Origin: Fodinicola feengrottensis
GTDB lineage: Bacteria; Actinomycetota; Actinomycetes; Mycobacteriales; HKI-0501
DNA length: 64,000 bases
NCBI RefSeq assembly: GCF_010993775.1
Contig: NZ_WOTO01000014.1
Coordinates: 84,045 to 148,044 of the forward strand
Direction: 5' to 3'
Translations under genes and position numbers: made by a program
Shown: piece by piece, positions 46,076 through 54,314 of the stretch
How positions within the stretch are numbered: the stretch's first letter is position 1
How the letters are laid out: the number at the start of each line of letters is the position of its first letter
Notes under the pieces: generated by a model
Told to the model about the DNA's origin: nothing
Database searches by the model: none
What the model saw: only the letters and a program-made list of their open reading frames with translations

Positions 46076-47958
46076 CAACCAACCAGACCGCAGCGGCCAA
46101 GCGCCGGGCGAAGGCCGCCGACGACGGATGGAAGCAGGCGACCGGAAATCCGGCGTTGGCCCGGCTCGCGCGGTACGTCACGGTTCGTGAAAGCGATTCG
46201 CTGCGGCGCGGATTCGCGATTGTCGACACGGCCGGGTGTATCAGCCGCAACACCGAAATCGACGGCGAGCCGGCCGAGTGGGCCTGGGTTTTCACCCACC
46301 TGCTGCTGCATCTCGGGCTCGGTCACCTGGACCGCTCGAGGCTGACCGAATCAGCCGTGGTCCAGCCTGACGACACCGTCGACGCCGCTTATGCGGCCGC
46401 CTGCGATGTGGCGGTCAACCGATTTGCCGACGCGGCCCGGATCGGCCGGCCGCTGGTCTGGCTGCCGGCTTTTCCGGGAGGAGACGAGACAACTCTGTTG
46501 GAGCAGTGGCGAGTCTCCGGCATTCCGAGCGAGTTTCGCAGCTGTGGCACCGCGGGTGCGCGGCCCTGCTTGGAAGTCGCCGACGACTATCACCGTCCGC
46601 CGACGCCGTCGGCCTGGCGCCCTGTCTCGTACCCGGACCTTTTCGCAGCAGCAGGCCTGGCCGATGCGGTCGCGGCCGCCGTCGAGCAGGCCGCTGAGCA
46701 GCGCGGATCGGCGGTACGCCGCAAGACCATGCGGGAATGGGATCGCGCGCTTAATTGGTTCGTGTCGTCGTACCCGTTGCTGGGTGCCGTCGCGGCTGGG
46801 TTGACGTTGGTCGACGACCCGGAAATCGCCCGGTCGTGGGACATCACGGTGGCCGCGGTGAATGCCGAATATGGCGAGGTCTATATCAATCCGCGTGCGG
46901 CTTTGTCGGCGGAGGAATGGCGTTTCGTGCTGGCACACGAAATGTTGCACGCGGCACTGCGGCATGGTGATCGTGCCGATGGCCGCGATCATTATTTGTG
47001 GAATGTGGCCTGCGACTATGTCATCAACGGCTGGTTGGTGGAAATGGCTGTCGGGCATATTCCGGAACAGTCGCTTTATGACCCGAGTTTGGCTGGCCTG
47101 TCAGCGGAATCTGTCTACGACACGCTCGCGACCGACTTGCGCAGGGCCCGCAAACTGACGACTTTCGGCGGCCGGAAGGCCGGAGATGTCCTAGGGGATT
47201 GGCTTTCCGCGCCGGAGGCCGCCCAGCGGCGCGGGTCGCGCCGGGACGTGTCGGCGCCACTGCCTTGGCAGCGCACGGATCGGGTTCGAGCGACGAACCT
47301 CGACGACTTCTATCGACGAGCTTTGGCGACCGGGTTGGAATATCACCACACCAACGGTCGGGGGCTGCTGCCAGCTGGGCTGGAACAGGAAATTCGGGCA
47401 CTGGAACATCCGCCGCTGGCCTGGGATGCCCGATTGGCTCGCTGGTTCGACGAGCATGTACGCCCACCGCTGCCGGTCCGTTCGTACGCCCGCGCCTCCC
47501 GCCGCCAGGCGTCCACCCCGGACATCCCGCGACCCCGCCGGCGCCGCCCGGAGGAACTCGCCAAACGGCCGACTTTCGGTGTCGTGCTGGACACTTCCGG
47601 GTCGATGGACACCCAGTTGCTCGGCAAGGCGCTGGGCGCCATCGCCTCGTACGCGATGAGCCGGGACGTGCCGGCGGCTCGTGTCGTCTTTTGTGACGCG
47701 GTCGCGTACGACGCCGGCTACTTGCCGGTCGAGGACATCGCCGGCCGGGTCAAGGTGCGAGGTCGGGGCGGCACAGTGCTGCAGCCTGGCGTCAACTTGC
47801 TGGAGCACGCACCGGATTTTTCCCGCAGACGGTCCGATTCTGGTCATCACCGACGGCGAATGCGATGTCGTACGGGTAAGACGCGAGCACGCTTTCCTCG
47901 TACCAGCAGGCGTCGGCCTCCCCTTCACCCCTCGTGGCCCGTCTTTCGCGTCCGCTGA
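46072..47958 (+). CDS. VWA-domain protein with N-terminal zinc-metallopeptidase-like domain
   Basis: About 628 aa. The N-terminal half is DUF2201-like, with FVLAHEMLHAALRHGDR (HExxH-type zinc site). The C-terminal VWA domain starts FGVVLDTSGSMDTQLLGK (MIDAS DxSxS) and reaches GPILVITDGECD. The last 45 residues are read in two frames: one T near 47820 is extra and one base near 47938 is missing, so the net frame is unchanged; the corrected end is LPFTPRGPVFRVR. Partner of the MoxR ATPase. Confidence 0.87.
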   Translation: MTTNQTAAAKRRAKAADDGWKQATGNPALARLARYVTVRESDSLRRGFAIVDTAGCISRNTEIDGEPAEWAWVFTHLLLHLGLGHLDRSRLTESAVVQPDDTVDAAYAAACDVAVNRFADAARIGRPLVWLPAFPGGDETTLLEQWRVSGIPSEFRSCGTAGARPCLEVADDYHRPPTPSAWRPVSYPDLFAAAGLADAVAAAVEQAAEQRGSAVRRKTMREWDRALNWFVSSYPLLGAVAAGLTLVDDPEIARSWDITVAAVNAEYGEVYINPRAALSAEEWRFVLAHEMLHAALRHGDRADGRDHYLWNVACDYVINGWLVEMAVGHIPEQSLYDPSLAGLSAESVYDTLATDLRRARKLTTFGGRKAGDVLGDWLSAPEAAQRRGSRRDVSAPLPWQRTDRVRATNLDDFYRRALATGLEYHHTNGRGLLPAGLEQEIRALEHPPLAWDARLARWFDEHVRPPLPVRSYARASRRQASTPDIPRPRRRRPEELAKRPTFGVVLDTSGSMDTQLLGKALGAIASYAMSRDVPAARVVFCDAVAYDAGYLPVEDIAGRVKVRGRGGTVLQPGVNLLEHAPDFSRRRSDSGHHRRRMRCRTGKTRARFPRTSRRRPPLHPSWPVFRVR

Positions 47959-48012
47959 CGAAAACCTCGGGCCGGGTTGCGGGCGGTACCGGCGGCACGG
48001 TTGGCTGGTCGG

Positions 48013-48615
48013 ATGGCGGAAATCGTGACGACGGGGACCGGTCAGGTGGAGCGACTCGCCGACCGGGCCAGGCTGACGGTGAGTTTCCAGGGTGCGGGCA
48101 CCACCCGGGCGGAGGCGGTGACCGCACTCAACGCCCGGCTGGGCGACGTGGAACCGGCGATGCAGGTGGTCGGCGTACGAGTGGCCAGTCGGCTACTGAG
48201 CGTTTCTGAGCAGTGGGAGGAAAAAAATCGTCGGGTCGGCAGTGTCGCCCAACAGCGGTATGTGTTGGTGTTCCGTGATCTGACTCAGTTGCCTGACTTG
48301 GTGGGTCGGTTGGCGGCGCTGGAGCCGGCCGAGCTGGACGGGCCGCACTGGCTGCTGGCCGACTCGACCGACGCTCGGCGGGAGGCTCAGGGCGCGGCGC
48401 TCACCGACGCCCGGGTCACGGCCGAGGGTTATGCGACTCGCTCGCTCGGCGCCCAGCTCGGTCCGCTGGTGAAGCTGGTGGACCAAGGCGGCGGGTTCCA
48501 GCCGCGGATGATGGCCTACGGCGGCGGTCAGGCGGTGGACGTGAGCAACCTCAGCCTGGAGCCGGAGCTGGTCAGCGTGTCCGCGACCTGCGAGACGACC
48601 TGGCACCTCCTTTAG
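48013..48615 (+). CDS. SIMPL-domain (DUF541) protein
   Basis: 200 aa. MAEIVTTGTGQVERLADRAR, then tandem alpha/beta repeats and a Tyr/Gly-rich C-terminus (QPRMMAYGGGQAVDVSNLSL), matching SIMPL/kinase-interacting DUF541 proteins. No signal peptide, unusual for bacterial members, which are often periplasmic. Immediately follows the MoxR-VWA module. Confidence 0.8.
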   Translation: MAEIVTTGTGQVERLADRARLTVSFQGAGTTRAEAVTALNARLGDVEPAMQVVGVRVASRLLSVSEQWEEKNRRVGSVAQQRYVLVFRDLTQLPDLVGRLAALEPAELDGPHWLLADSTDARREAQGAALTDARVTAEGYATRSLGAQLGPLVKLVDQGGGFQPRMMAYGGGQAVDVSNLSLEPELVSVSATCETTWHLL

Positions 48616-48688
48616 ATCTTGCGGGCTTATCTACTCTTGAGTAAGTTCGGTTGTGCGCTGTTTCACACTCTTGCGTACGGAGACGTAG

Positions 48689-49351
48689 ATGGCCGGCACC
48701 GACCTCACCGCGGCGGCGCTCGCGGGCCTGACCCCGACCCAGCTGGTCGACTTGCTGGCGGGCTTGGACCCGGCAGACGAGCGGATCGCCCAGCTGGACC
48801 TGAACGCGCTGGCCGCCGGCATCGACCCGCGCGGGCTGACCCGGGCCGACTTCGTCCGTGCCCTCAGCCAGCTCGACCGGCTGGCCGCCGGTGGCGCGGA
48901 CCTGGAGCTGTCCACTATGGACCCGGAGATTTTCGCCGACCTGATCGCGCATGCGTCCAAGGGGCAGGTCGACTCGGTGATGTCCCACCCGCTGCTGCGC
49001 GGCCGGGTGCTGGACGAGATCTTCCGCCGGATGCAGTCACATTTTCGCCCCGACCGCGCCGGTGAGGCGCGCGCCGTGGTGCATTTCCGGTTCGCTGGCA
49101 GTCCAACCGAAGATGACGGCTACGACCGCTATGAAAGCGTCATCAGCGCCGGCACCTGCCATGCCGCCCGTGGCCGTACGGCCGACCCGCGCGTCACCAT
49201 CACCATCGGCCCGGCCGATTTTCTCAAGCTCATCACCAAGAATGCGTCCGCACCGGTGCTCTTCATGACCGGCAAACTGAAAGTCAGGGGCGACCTGGGC
49301 TTCGCCGCCGGCATGATGACCTACTTCGACCTGCCCTCACCCCGAACCTAA
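48689..49351 (+). CDS. SCP2 sterol-binding-domain protein
   Basis: 220 aa. A helical N-terminal 110 residues (LTPTQLVDLLAGLDPADERI, DFVRALSQLDRLAAGG) precede a C-terminal SCP2 lipid-binding fold: VSAGTC... in YESVISAGTCHAARGR, DPRVTITIGPADFLKLITK and LKVRGDLGFAAGMMTYF. GGAGACGTAG precedes ATG 48689. Lipid cargo unknown. Overlaps the convergent gene at 49348 by four bases. Confidence 0.85.
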   Translation: MAGTDLTAAALAGLTPTQLVDLLAGLDPADERIAQLDLNALAAGIDPRGLTRADFVRALSQLDRLAAGGADLELSTMDPEIFADLIAHASKGQVDSVMSHPLLRGRVLDEIFRRMQSHFRPDRAGEARAVVHFRFAGSPTEDDGYDRYESVISAGTCHAARGRTADPRVTITIGPADFLKLITKNASAPVLFMTGKLKVRGDLGFAAGMMTYFDLPSPRT

Positions 49352-49707
49352 AGCCACCGCAGTGCCGCGTCGACGGTGTCTTCGGGGCTGCTGTTGAAAG
49401 CGATGGCGGCGCCGGGCTTATGCAGCCGAACCAGGTTGACCACCTTCTCGAAGAACTCAAGATATGGCTCGTGTTTGCGGATCCCGCCGCCGATCACCAC
49501 GCAGGTGTATTCCTTGTCGGCCAGTGCTCGAACGACCGCTGCCTCGGAGTCCTCGTCGACTGCCACCAAACACAGGTCGGCCTCGATGGCGTGGTCGGCG
49601 AAACGGGCGTGACCGCGGGCGATGGCCGCTATGACCGGCTCAGGATCCCAGTCGCCCGGAATCTTTGCGGGATCGACACCAAACACCAACACCGGCCCGA
49701 GTGCCAT
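49348..49707 (-). CDS. Conserved hypothetical protein (119 aa)
   Basis: Reads GPVLVFGVDPAKIPGDWDPE, then CLVAVDEDSEAAVVRALADKEYTCVVIGGGIRKHEPYLEFFEKVVN and GAAIAFNSSPEDTVDAALRW. A single alpha/beta domain found alone in actinobacteria; no known function, possibly response-regulator-like fold by pattern. ATG 49707 has GAGGAGG six bases upstream. Confidence 0.75.
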   Translation of the reverse strand: MALGPVLVFGVDPAKIPGDWDPEPVIAAIARGHARFADHAIEADLCLVAVDEDSEAAVVRALADKEYTCVVIGGGIRKHEPYLEFFEKVVNLVRLHKPGAAIAFNSSPEDTVDAALRWL

Positions 49708-50112
49708 CGACCCTCCTCTGTGAAGGACCTGGCCAACGCCGTGGTCCAGTGAAACTCGCCTGCACGACACAACACCGACGATGGTGGCAGACGCGGCCCC
49801 TACGCGCGTCAGAATTTGGGTGGGCGCTCGCCCCGCGCAGTCCCCGACACGCCGATGGGGCGCCAAATTGTCGTACGTGTCTGTTTTTCTTTCCCCCTCC
49901 CTTTGAACGGGCGGGGGGTGGGTCGAGAGGCAAACTGTAATTTTTAGTTGAACATTGGTCCTCGAACCCGCCCCCCACCCGTCACTGGGTGGGGGCAAAT
50001 CTGCCCAAGGGGTACGACAGTTTCGCGCCGCATGGGGTCCGCGCGGCTGGCCTAGAGTGGACGATCTGACGTTGCCGATCGATGACCGTGCGATGGAACT
50101 GCTCGCGAAGAT
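49708..50112. other. Gene-free stretch with element copy C
   Basis: Lies between two minus-strand genes. Its centre is the 171-bp element (49859-50029). The left 150 bp are the leader of the 119-aa gene; the right 80 bp follow the rhodanese gene. No other gene seen. Confidence 0.7.
49859..50029. repeat. 171-bp terminal-inverted-repeat element, copy C
   Basis: Same orientation and length as copy B. Left end GGCGCCAAATTGTCGTAC (one change from consensus), right end GTACGACAGTTTCGCGCC. Interior differs from copy B at only a few places (CAAACTGTAA for TGGACCTTGA in the centre). Confidence 0.88.
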
Positions 50113-50514
50113 TTACGAGGCGACCCGCTGGGACGACATCTGAGTCGGCAGTCCGGCTGCCTTCCACGCCACGAAACCGCCGTCCACGTCGGTCGCGCGG
50201 TGCAAACCGATGTCCTTAAGGGCGGCCGCCGCGAGACTTGACGTGTAGCCCTCTTCGCAGAGCACGATCACCTGAATGTCGTGGTCGACGGCCACCGGCA
50301 GCCGCGCGTCGCAGGCCGGGTCGAAACGCCATTCCAGCACGTTCCGCTCGACGATCAGCGCACCCGGCACCTCGCCGGAGACCAGCCGTTGGGCGGCGGG
50401 TCGGATGTCGACCAGGATCGCGCCGTGGGCGGCCGCCGTGAAGGTCTCATCCGGGGACAGCCGGTCCAGCCGGGCTCTCGACTCGGCGAGCAGGTCGTCG
50501 ATCGTACGGGTCAC
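50113..50514 (-). CDS. Rhodanese-like sulfurtransferase
   Basis: 133 aa single rhodanese domain. Active-site loop VIVLCEEGYTSS with catalytic Cys; HGAILVDIRPAAQR and GGFVAWKAAGLP are family blocks. The start is three bases after the cysteine dioxygenase stop; together they suggest handling of sulfur released by cysteine oxidation. Confidence 0.92.
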   Translation of the reverse strand: MTRTIDDLLAESRARLDRLSPDETFTAAAHGAILVDIRPAAQRLVSGEVPGALIVERNVLEWRFDPACDARLPVAVDHDIQVIVLCEEGYTSSLAAAALKDIGLHRATDVDGGFVAWKAAGLPTQMSSQRVAS

Positions 50515-50516
50515 GG

Positions 50517-51095
50517 TCAGGACACCGCCGTGAGCGTGGCCAGCGCCGGGTGCCGCGGCCAGCCGCGTTCGGGCGTTTCGGTGGCCTCGGTACGCGTACG
50601 CAGGACTTCGCCGCGGTCGATCGCGTAGTAGTTCATCGTCGACAGCGGCGGCGAGTAGACGTGCAGACTGGCCGCTGGACCGTGGCCAGCGTGTCCGACG
50701 TCATGGATGTATTTCGACCCGAAGGTGACCGTCGAGCCGGCCGGCCGGTCCACGTGCCGGGGCAGTCCGGCGGCCAGTACGACCTCCCGCAAACTGCCGG
50801 TGAGCACGGTAAACGCGCCGGAGGAGCCGCCGTGGTCGTGCAGTTCGGTGGTCTGGCCAGGAGTCCATGACAGCAGCCACGCGTCGTAGTACGGGTTGCT
50901 TTCCAGCTGTGCGTACCACCGCTCGTCGGTCGAGTAGTGCAGCAGCGACTGCCACCGGTCGGTGTCCGCGGCGAGCGCCGCGACTCGCTGGTTGATGGCC
51001 GTACGGGTGAGGACGGAGGGAGAGAGCAGATAGGGCTCAAGATGCACGGGGGACACGACGGTTTGCTCCAGGACTGACGAAAAGGGTGCCACCAC
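50517..51095 (-). CDS. Cysteine dioxygenase type I
   Basis: 192 aa cupin. Fe ligands: ELHDHGGSSGAFTVLTG (two His) and KYIHDVGHAG. Oxidises cysteine to cysteine sulfinate. ORF opens at 51095; a shorter start near VHLEPYLLSPS is also possible. Operon with the rhodanese gene; divergent from purF. Confidence 0.9.
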   Translation of the reverse strand: MVAPFSSVLEQTVVSPVHLEPYLLSPSVLTRTAINQRVAALAADTDRWQSLLHYSTDERWYAQLESNPYYDAWLLSWTPGQTTELHDHGGSSGAFTVLTGSLREVVLAAGLPRHVDRPAGSTVTFGSKYIHDVGHAGHGPAASLHVYSPPLSTMNYYAIDRGEVLRTRTEATETPERGWPRHPALATLTAVS

Positions 51096-51504
51096 CGGGT
51101 CCGATGACCTCAGGTGGACGGCGTGGTCCTCGTCAGGGACAGCACTCGTCGAAGAGGTGGCCGCGGCGCGACACCCAGAACTCGCGGGGCAGCCTGCGCA
51201 CTGCCTGCGGGGTGGTTGGCCAACTGGTCACGTTCCCATGAAAGCACCGCCGACCTCCCGCCGTCCAGCGGCCGTACGGTCAGCCCACATTCCGGGACAC
51301 CCAAACCCGTCACCCTCCGTACGCCCAGGTTGTCCGCATCGGCGCGATGCGTGCGTCCAACGCACGCATCGCGGCAATGCGGACAACACAACGTCACAGC
51401 GAGTGGCGGGGGGTGTAGCTGCGCCGATACGACCGGAAGAGGCCGGCAGCGTAGACTTGATCTCGCACGCTTCCCCCGCCACAAATCCAGTCAGGAGCGC
51501 GTTC
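51096..51504. other. 409-bp divergent leader region of purF
   Basis: No gene. The plus-strand frame stays open but its sequence is unlike protein. Contains the 59-nt hairpin at 51329-51387 and the purF leader with its Shine-Dalgarno AGGAG at 51492-51496. Confidence 0.6.
51329..51387 (+). promoter_or_regulatory. 59-nt, 24-pair hairpin in the purF leader
   Basis: Arms GTTGTCCGCAT-(cggc)-GCGATGCGTGCGT and ACGCACGCATCGC-(ggca)-ATGCGGACAAC with a three-base loop: 11 + 13 perfect pairs and one 4x4 internal loop. Starts 176 bp before the purF GTG. Neither flanking gene ends here, so it is not a simple terminator; a leader attenuator or a mobile palindrome are possible. Confidence 0.6.
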
Positions 51505-53070
51505 GTGGCCACAGGCAGTGGCGCCCGCAAAAGGGGCGATGGCCGGCTGACCAACGATCTAGACCCCCAGGAGCGCGGCCCTCAGGACGCGTGTGGCGTC
51601 TTCGGGGTGTGGGCACCCGGCGAAGAGGTCTCCAAGCTCACTTATTTCGCCCTGTACGCGTTGCAGCACCGCGGCCAGGAGGCCGCCGGCATGGCGGTCA
51701 GCGACGGGTCCCGAGTCGTCGTCTACAAGGAGCTTGGGCTGGTCTCGCAGGTCTTCGACGAGACGACTCTGACCAGCCTCAACGGCTACCTGGCAGTGGG
51801 CCACAACCGGTATTCCACCACCGGCGGCCCCACCTGGGAGAACTCGCAACCGACCCTGCGCTCGACCACGACCGGAACAACGGTCGCCCTCGCGCACAAT
51901 GGCAACCTCGTCAACACCGCTGAGCTGGCCGCGAAAGCGGTCGAGATGAGCGGCGTCCAGATGAGCGGCCCGGACGCGACCAGCGACACCGCGATCCTCG
52001 CGACCCTGCTGTGCGGCGACCCGGACCTGTCCGTCGAGGCCGCCGCGCTGAAGGTCCTCCCCACTGTCAGAGGCGCTTTCAGCCTGGTCTTTATGGACGA
52101 GCAGACGCTGTACGCGGCACGTGACCCGCAGGGTGTGCGCCCGCTCGTCCTGGGCCGGCTGGAGAACGGTTGGGTGGTCGCGAGCGAGACCGCCGCGCTG
52201 GACATCGTTGGCGCGAGCGTGGTGCGTGAGGTCGAGCCGGGCGAGCTGATCGCCGTCGACGAGCACGGCCTGCGGTCCGAGCGGTTCGCCAACCCCAAGC
52301 CCAAGGGCTGCCTGTTCGAGTACGTGTATCTGGCCCGCCCGGACACCACCATCGCCGGCCGCGGAGTGCACGCCACCCGCGTCGAAGTGGGCCGTACGCT
52401 GGCAAAAGAGCACCCGGTCGAAGCTGACCTGGTGATCCCGGTTCCGGAGTCCGGCACCCCGGCGGCGGTCGGATACGCCGAAGCTTCCGGAATTCCCTAT
52501 GGCCTCGGCCTGGTGAAGAACTCGTATGTCGGCCGGACGTTCATCCAACCGTCCCAGTCGATCCGCCAGCTCGGCATCCGGCTGAAGCTGAACCCGCTGC
52601 GGGACGTGATCCGCGGCAAGCGGCTGGTGGTCGTCGACGACTCGATCGTCCGCGGCAACACCCAGCGCGCGCTCGTACGGATGCTTCGCGAGGCCGGCGC
52701 GCTGGAGGTGCACGTACGCATCTCGTCCCCGCCCGTCACCTGGCCGTGCTTCTACGGCATCGACTTCGCGAGCCGCGCTGAGCTGGTCGCCAACGGCCTC
52801 GACAACGACGGCATCCGCGCCTCGATTGGCGCGGACTCGCTCGGCTATGTGTCGCTGGCCGGCCTGGTGGCCGCGAGCGAGCAGCCGGCGAACCGGCTGT
52901 GCATGGCGTGTTTCGACGGCAACTATCCCATTCCGCTGCCGGAGGACAACATGATCGGCAAACACCTGCTGGAGGGCATCGGCAGCAGGGTGCAGCCGGC
53001 GCCGCATGGCCAAGCGCTGCCGACCCTGACCGCGAGTCCCGGTGGCGCCGACGCGCTCCGCCGGCCGTGA
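51505..53070 (+). CDS. purF: Amidophosphoribosyltransferase
   Basis: First committed step of purine synthesis. GTG 51505 is eight bases after AGGAG; the open frame extends upstream but not as protein. A propeptide ends before the catalytic Cys in [16 protein letters not shown]. Ntn glutaminase blocks [14 protein letters not shown] and [19 protein letters not shown] site [14 protein letters not shown]. Cys residues CLF, CFYG and CMACFDG suit the 4Fe-4S type. 521 aa, intact. GTGA overlap with purM. Confidence 0.97.
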   Translation: MATGSGARKRGDGRLTNDLDPQERGPQDACGVFGVWAPGEEVSKLTYFALYALQHRGQEAAGMAVSDGSRVVVYKELGLVSQVFDETTLTSLNGYLAVGHNRYSTTGGPTWENSQPTLRSTTTGTTVALAHNGNLVNTAELAAKAVEMSGVQMSGPDATSDTAILATLLCGDPDLSVEAAALKVLPTVRGAFSLVFMDEQTLYAARDPQGVRPLVLGRLENGWVVASETAALDIVGASVVREVEPGELIAVDEHGLRSERFANPKPKGCLFEYVYLARPDTTIAGRGVHATRVEVGRTLAKEHPVEADLVIPVPESGTPAAVGYAEASGIPYGLGLVKNSYVGRTFIQPSQSIRQLGIRLKLNPLRDVIRGKRLVVVDDSIVRGNTQRALVRMLREAGALEVHVRISSPPVTWPCFYGIDFASRAELVANGLDNDGIRASIGADSLGYVSLAGLVAASEQPANRLCMACFDGNYPIPLPEDNMIGKHLLEGIGSRVQPAPHGQALPTLTASPGGADALRRP

Positions 53071-54137
53071 GCGGGCCGGAGCAGGGCGCCACGTACGCGC
53101 AGGCCGGTGTCGATATCGACGCCGGCGACCGCGCGGTCGAGCTGATGCGCTCGGCCGTGCGTCGCACCCACCGCCCCGAGGTGGTCGGTGACCTGGGTGG
53201 ATTTGCCGGCCTGTTCGCCTTCGACACCAGCCGCTACCGCAAGCCGCTGCTCGCTTCCTCGACCGACGGGGTGGGGACGAAGCTCGCCATCGCGCAGCAG
53301 ACCGGTTTGCACGACACCGTCGGGATCGACCTGGTCGCGATGGTCACCGACGACCTGGTCGCGTGCGGCGCCGAGCCGCTTTTCCTTCAGGACTACATCG
53401 CCTGCGGCAAGGTCGTGCCGGAGCGGATCGCCATCCATCGTCGCGGGCATCGCCGAAGGCTGCCAGCAGGCAGGTTGCGCGCTGGTCGGCGGCGAGACGG
53501 CCGAGCACGGCGGGCTGATGAAGCCGGACGAGTACGACTTGGCCGCCACCGCGGTCGGCGTGGTCGACGCGGACAACGTGTTGAAGCCCGACTCGGTGCG
53601 GGTTGGCGACGTGGTCATCGCGATGGGTTCGTCTGGCTTGCATTCCAACGGATTCTCGATGGTCCGGCATGTTTTGTTGAGCGGCGCGGAAATGCCGTTG
53701 GACTCCACGGTGGACGATCTCGACGACGACCGCCCGCTCGGCGAAGTTCTGTTGACGCCGACCAGGATCTATACGAAGGACTGCCTCGAGCTGATCGTCG
53801 AGACGCAGGTGCGGGTGCTCGCCCACATCACCGGCGGCGGCCTCGCCGGCAACCTCGTAAGGGTGCTTCCGCCCACCGTGGACGCTGTGGTGGATCGCTC
53901 GACATGGCAGGTCCCGTCGGTCTTCCAACTGGTCGCCGGTCGTCGCGGCCGGGTGGAGCAGGACGAGATGGAGCGTACGTTCAACATGGGCGTTGGCATG
54001 GTCGCGGTGGTCTCCGCCGACGAGCCGCCGACCGCGCGCTCGCGGTGCTCACCGCCCGGCACGTGCCGGCATGGGCGTGCGGCGAGATCGTCGCCGGCAC
54101 CGGCGAAGCCCGGATGGTCCGCTCGTACGCACCTTAG
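53067..54137 (+). CDS. purM: Phosphoribosylformylglycinamidine cyclo-ligase, two frameshifts
   Basis: AIR synthetase, downstream of and coupled to pur[91 protein letters not shown] and [12 protein letters not shown] are canonical. Shifts near 53436 ([12 protein letters not shown]) and near 54030 ([16 protein letters not shown]). The net span is a multiple of three, about 356 aa. Followed by palindrome P6. Confidence 0.95.
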   Translation: MSGPEQGATYAQAGVDIDAGDRAVELMRSAVRRTHRPEVVGDLGGFAGLFAFDTSRYRKPLLASSTDGVGTKLAIAQQTGLHDTVGIDLVAMVTDDLVACGAEPLFLQDYIACGKVVPERIAIHRRGHRRRLPAGRLRAGRRRDGRARRADEAGRVRLGRHRGRRGRRGQRVEARLGAGWRRGHRDGFVWLAFQRILDGPACFVERRGNAVGLHGGRSRRRPPARRSSVDADQDLYEGLPRADRRDAGAGARPHHRRRPRRQPRKGASAHRGRCGGSLDMAGPVGLPTGRRSSRPGGAGRDGAYVQHGRWHGRGGLRRRAADRALAVLTARHVPAWACGEIVAGTGEARMVRSYAP

Positions 54138-54198
54138 GTGCTTTTGCCCGACTGTCACCGCCAGCCCCATCACCGCAGGTCAGCCGCCTCCTATTGTG

Positions 54199-54217
54199 AC
54201 AATCGGATTCCGATTGT
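54199..54217. repeat. Palindromic repeat P6, after purM
   Basis: ACAATCGGA-t-TCCGATTGT, perfect, preceded by TTGTG. 62 bp past the purM stop and about 100 bp before the LysR-esterase gene. Confidence 0.8.
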
Positions 54218-54314
54218 AACGACGGGACACGTGTTCCCTTAAGGTGTCGATGGCACGGCAGTCGTACCGGAAACGCAAGACCGGCCGGCCGCGCGATGGG
54301 CGATACTGGCTCCC

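Noticed and set aside
51559..53013. 484-aa minus-strand frame opposite purF
   Set aside because: Antisense shadow of an intact, highly conserved PurF.
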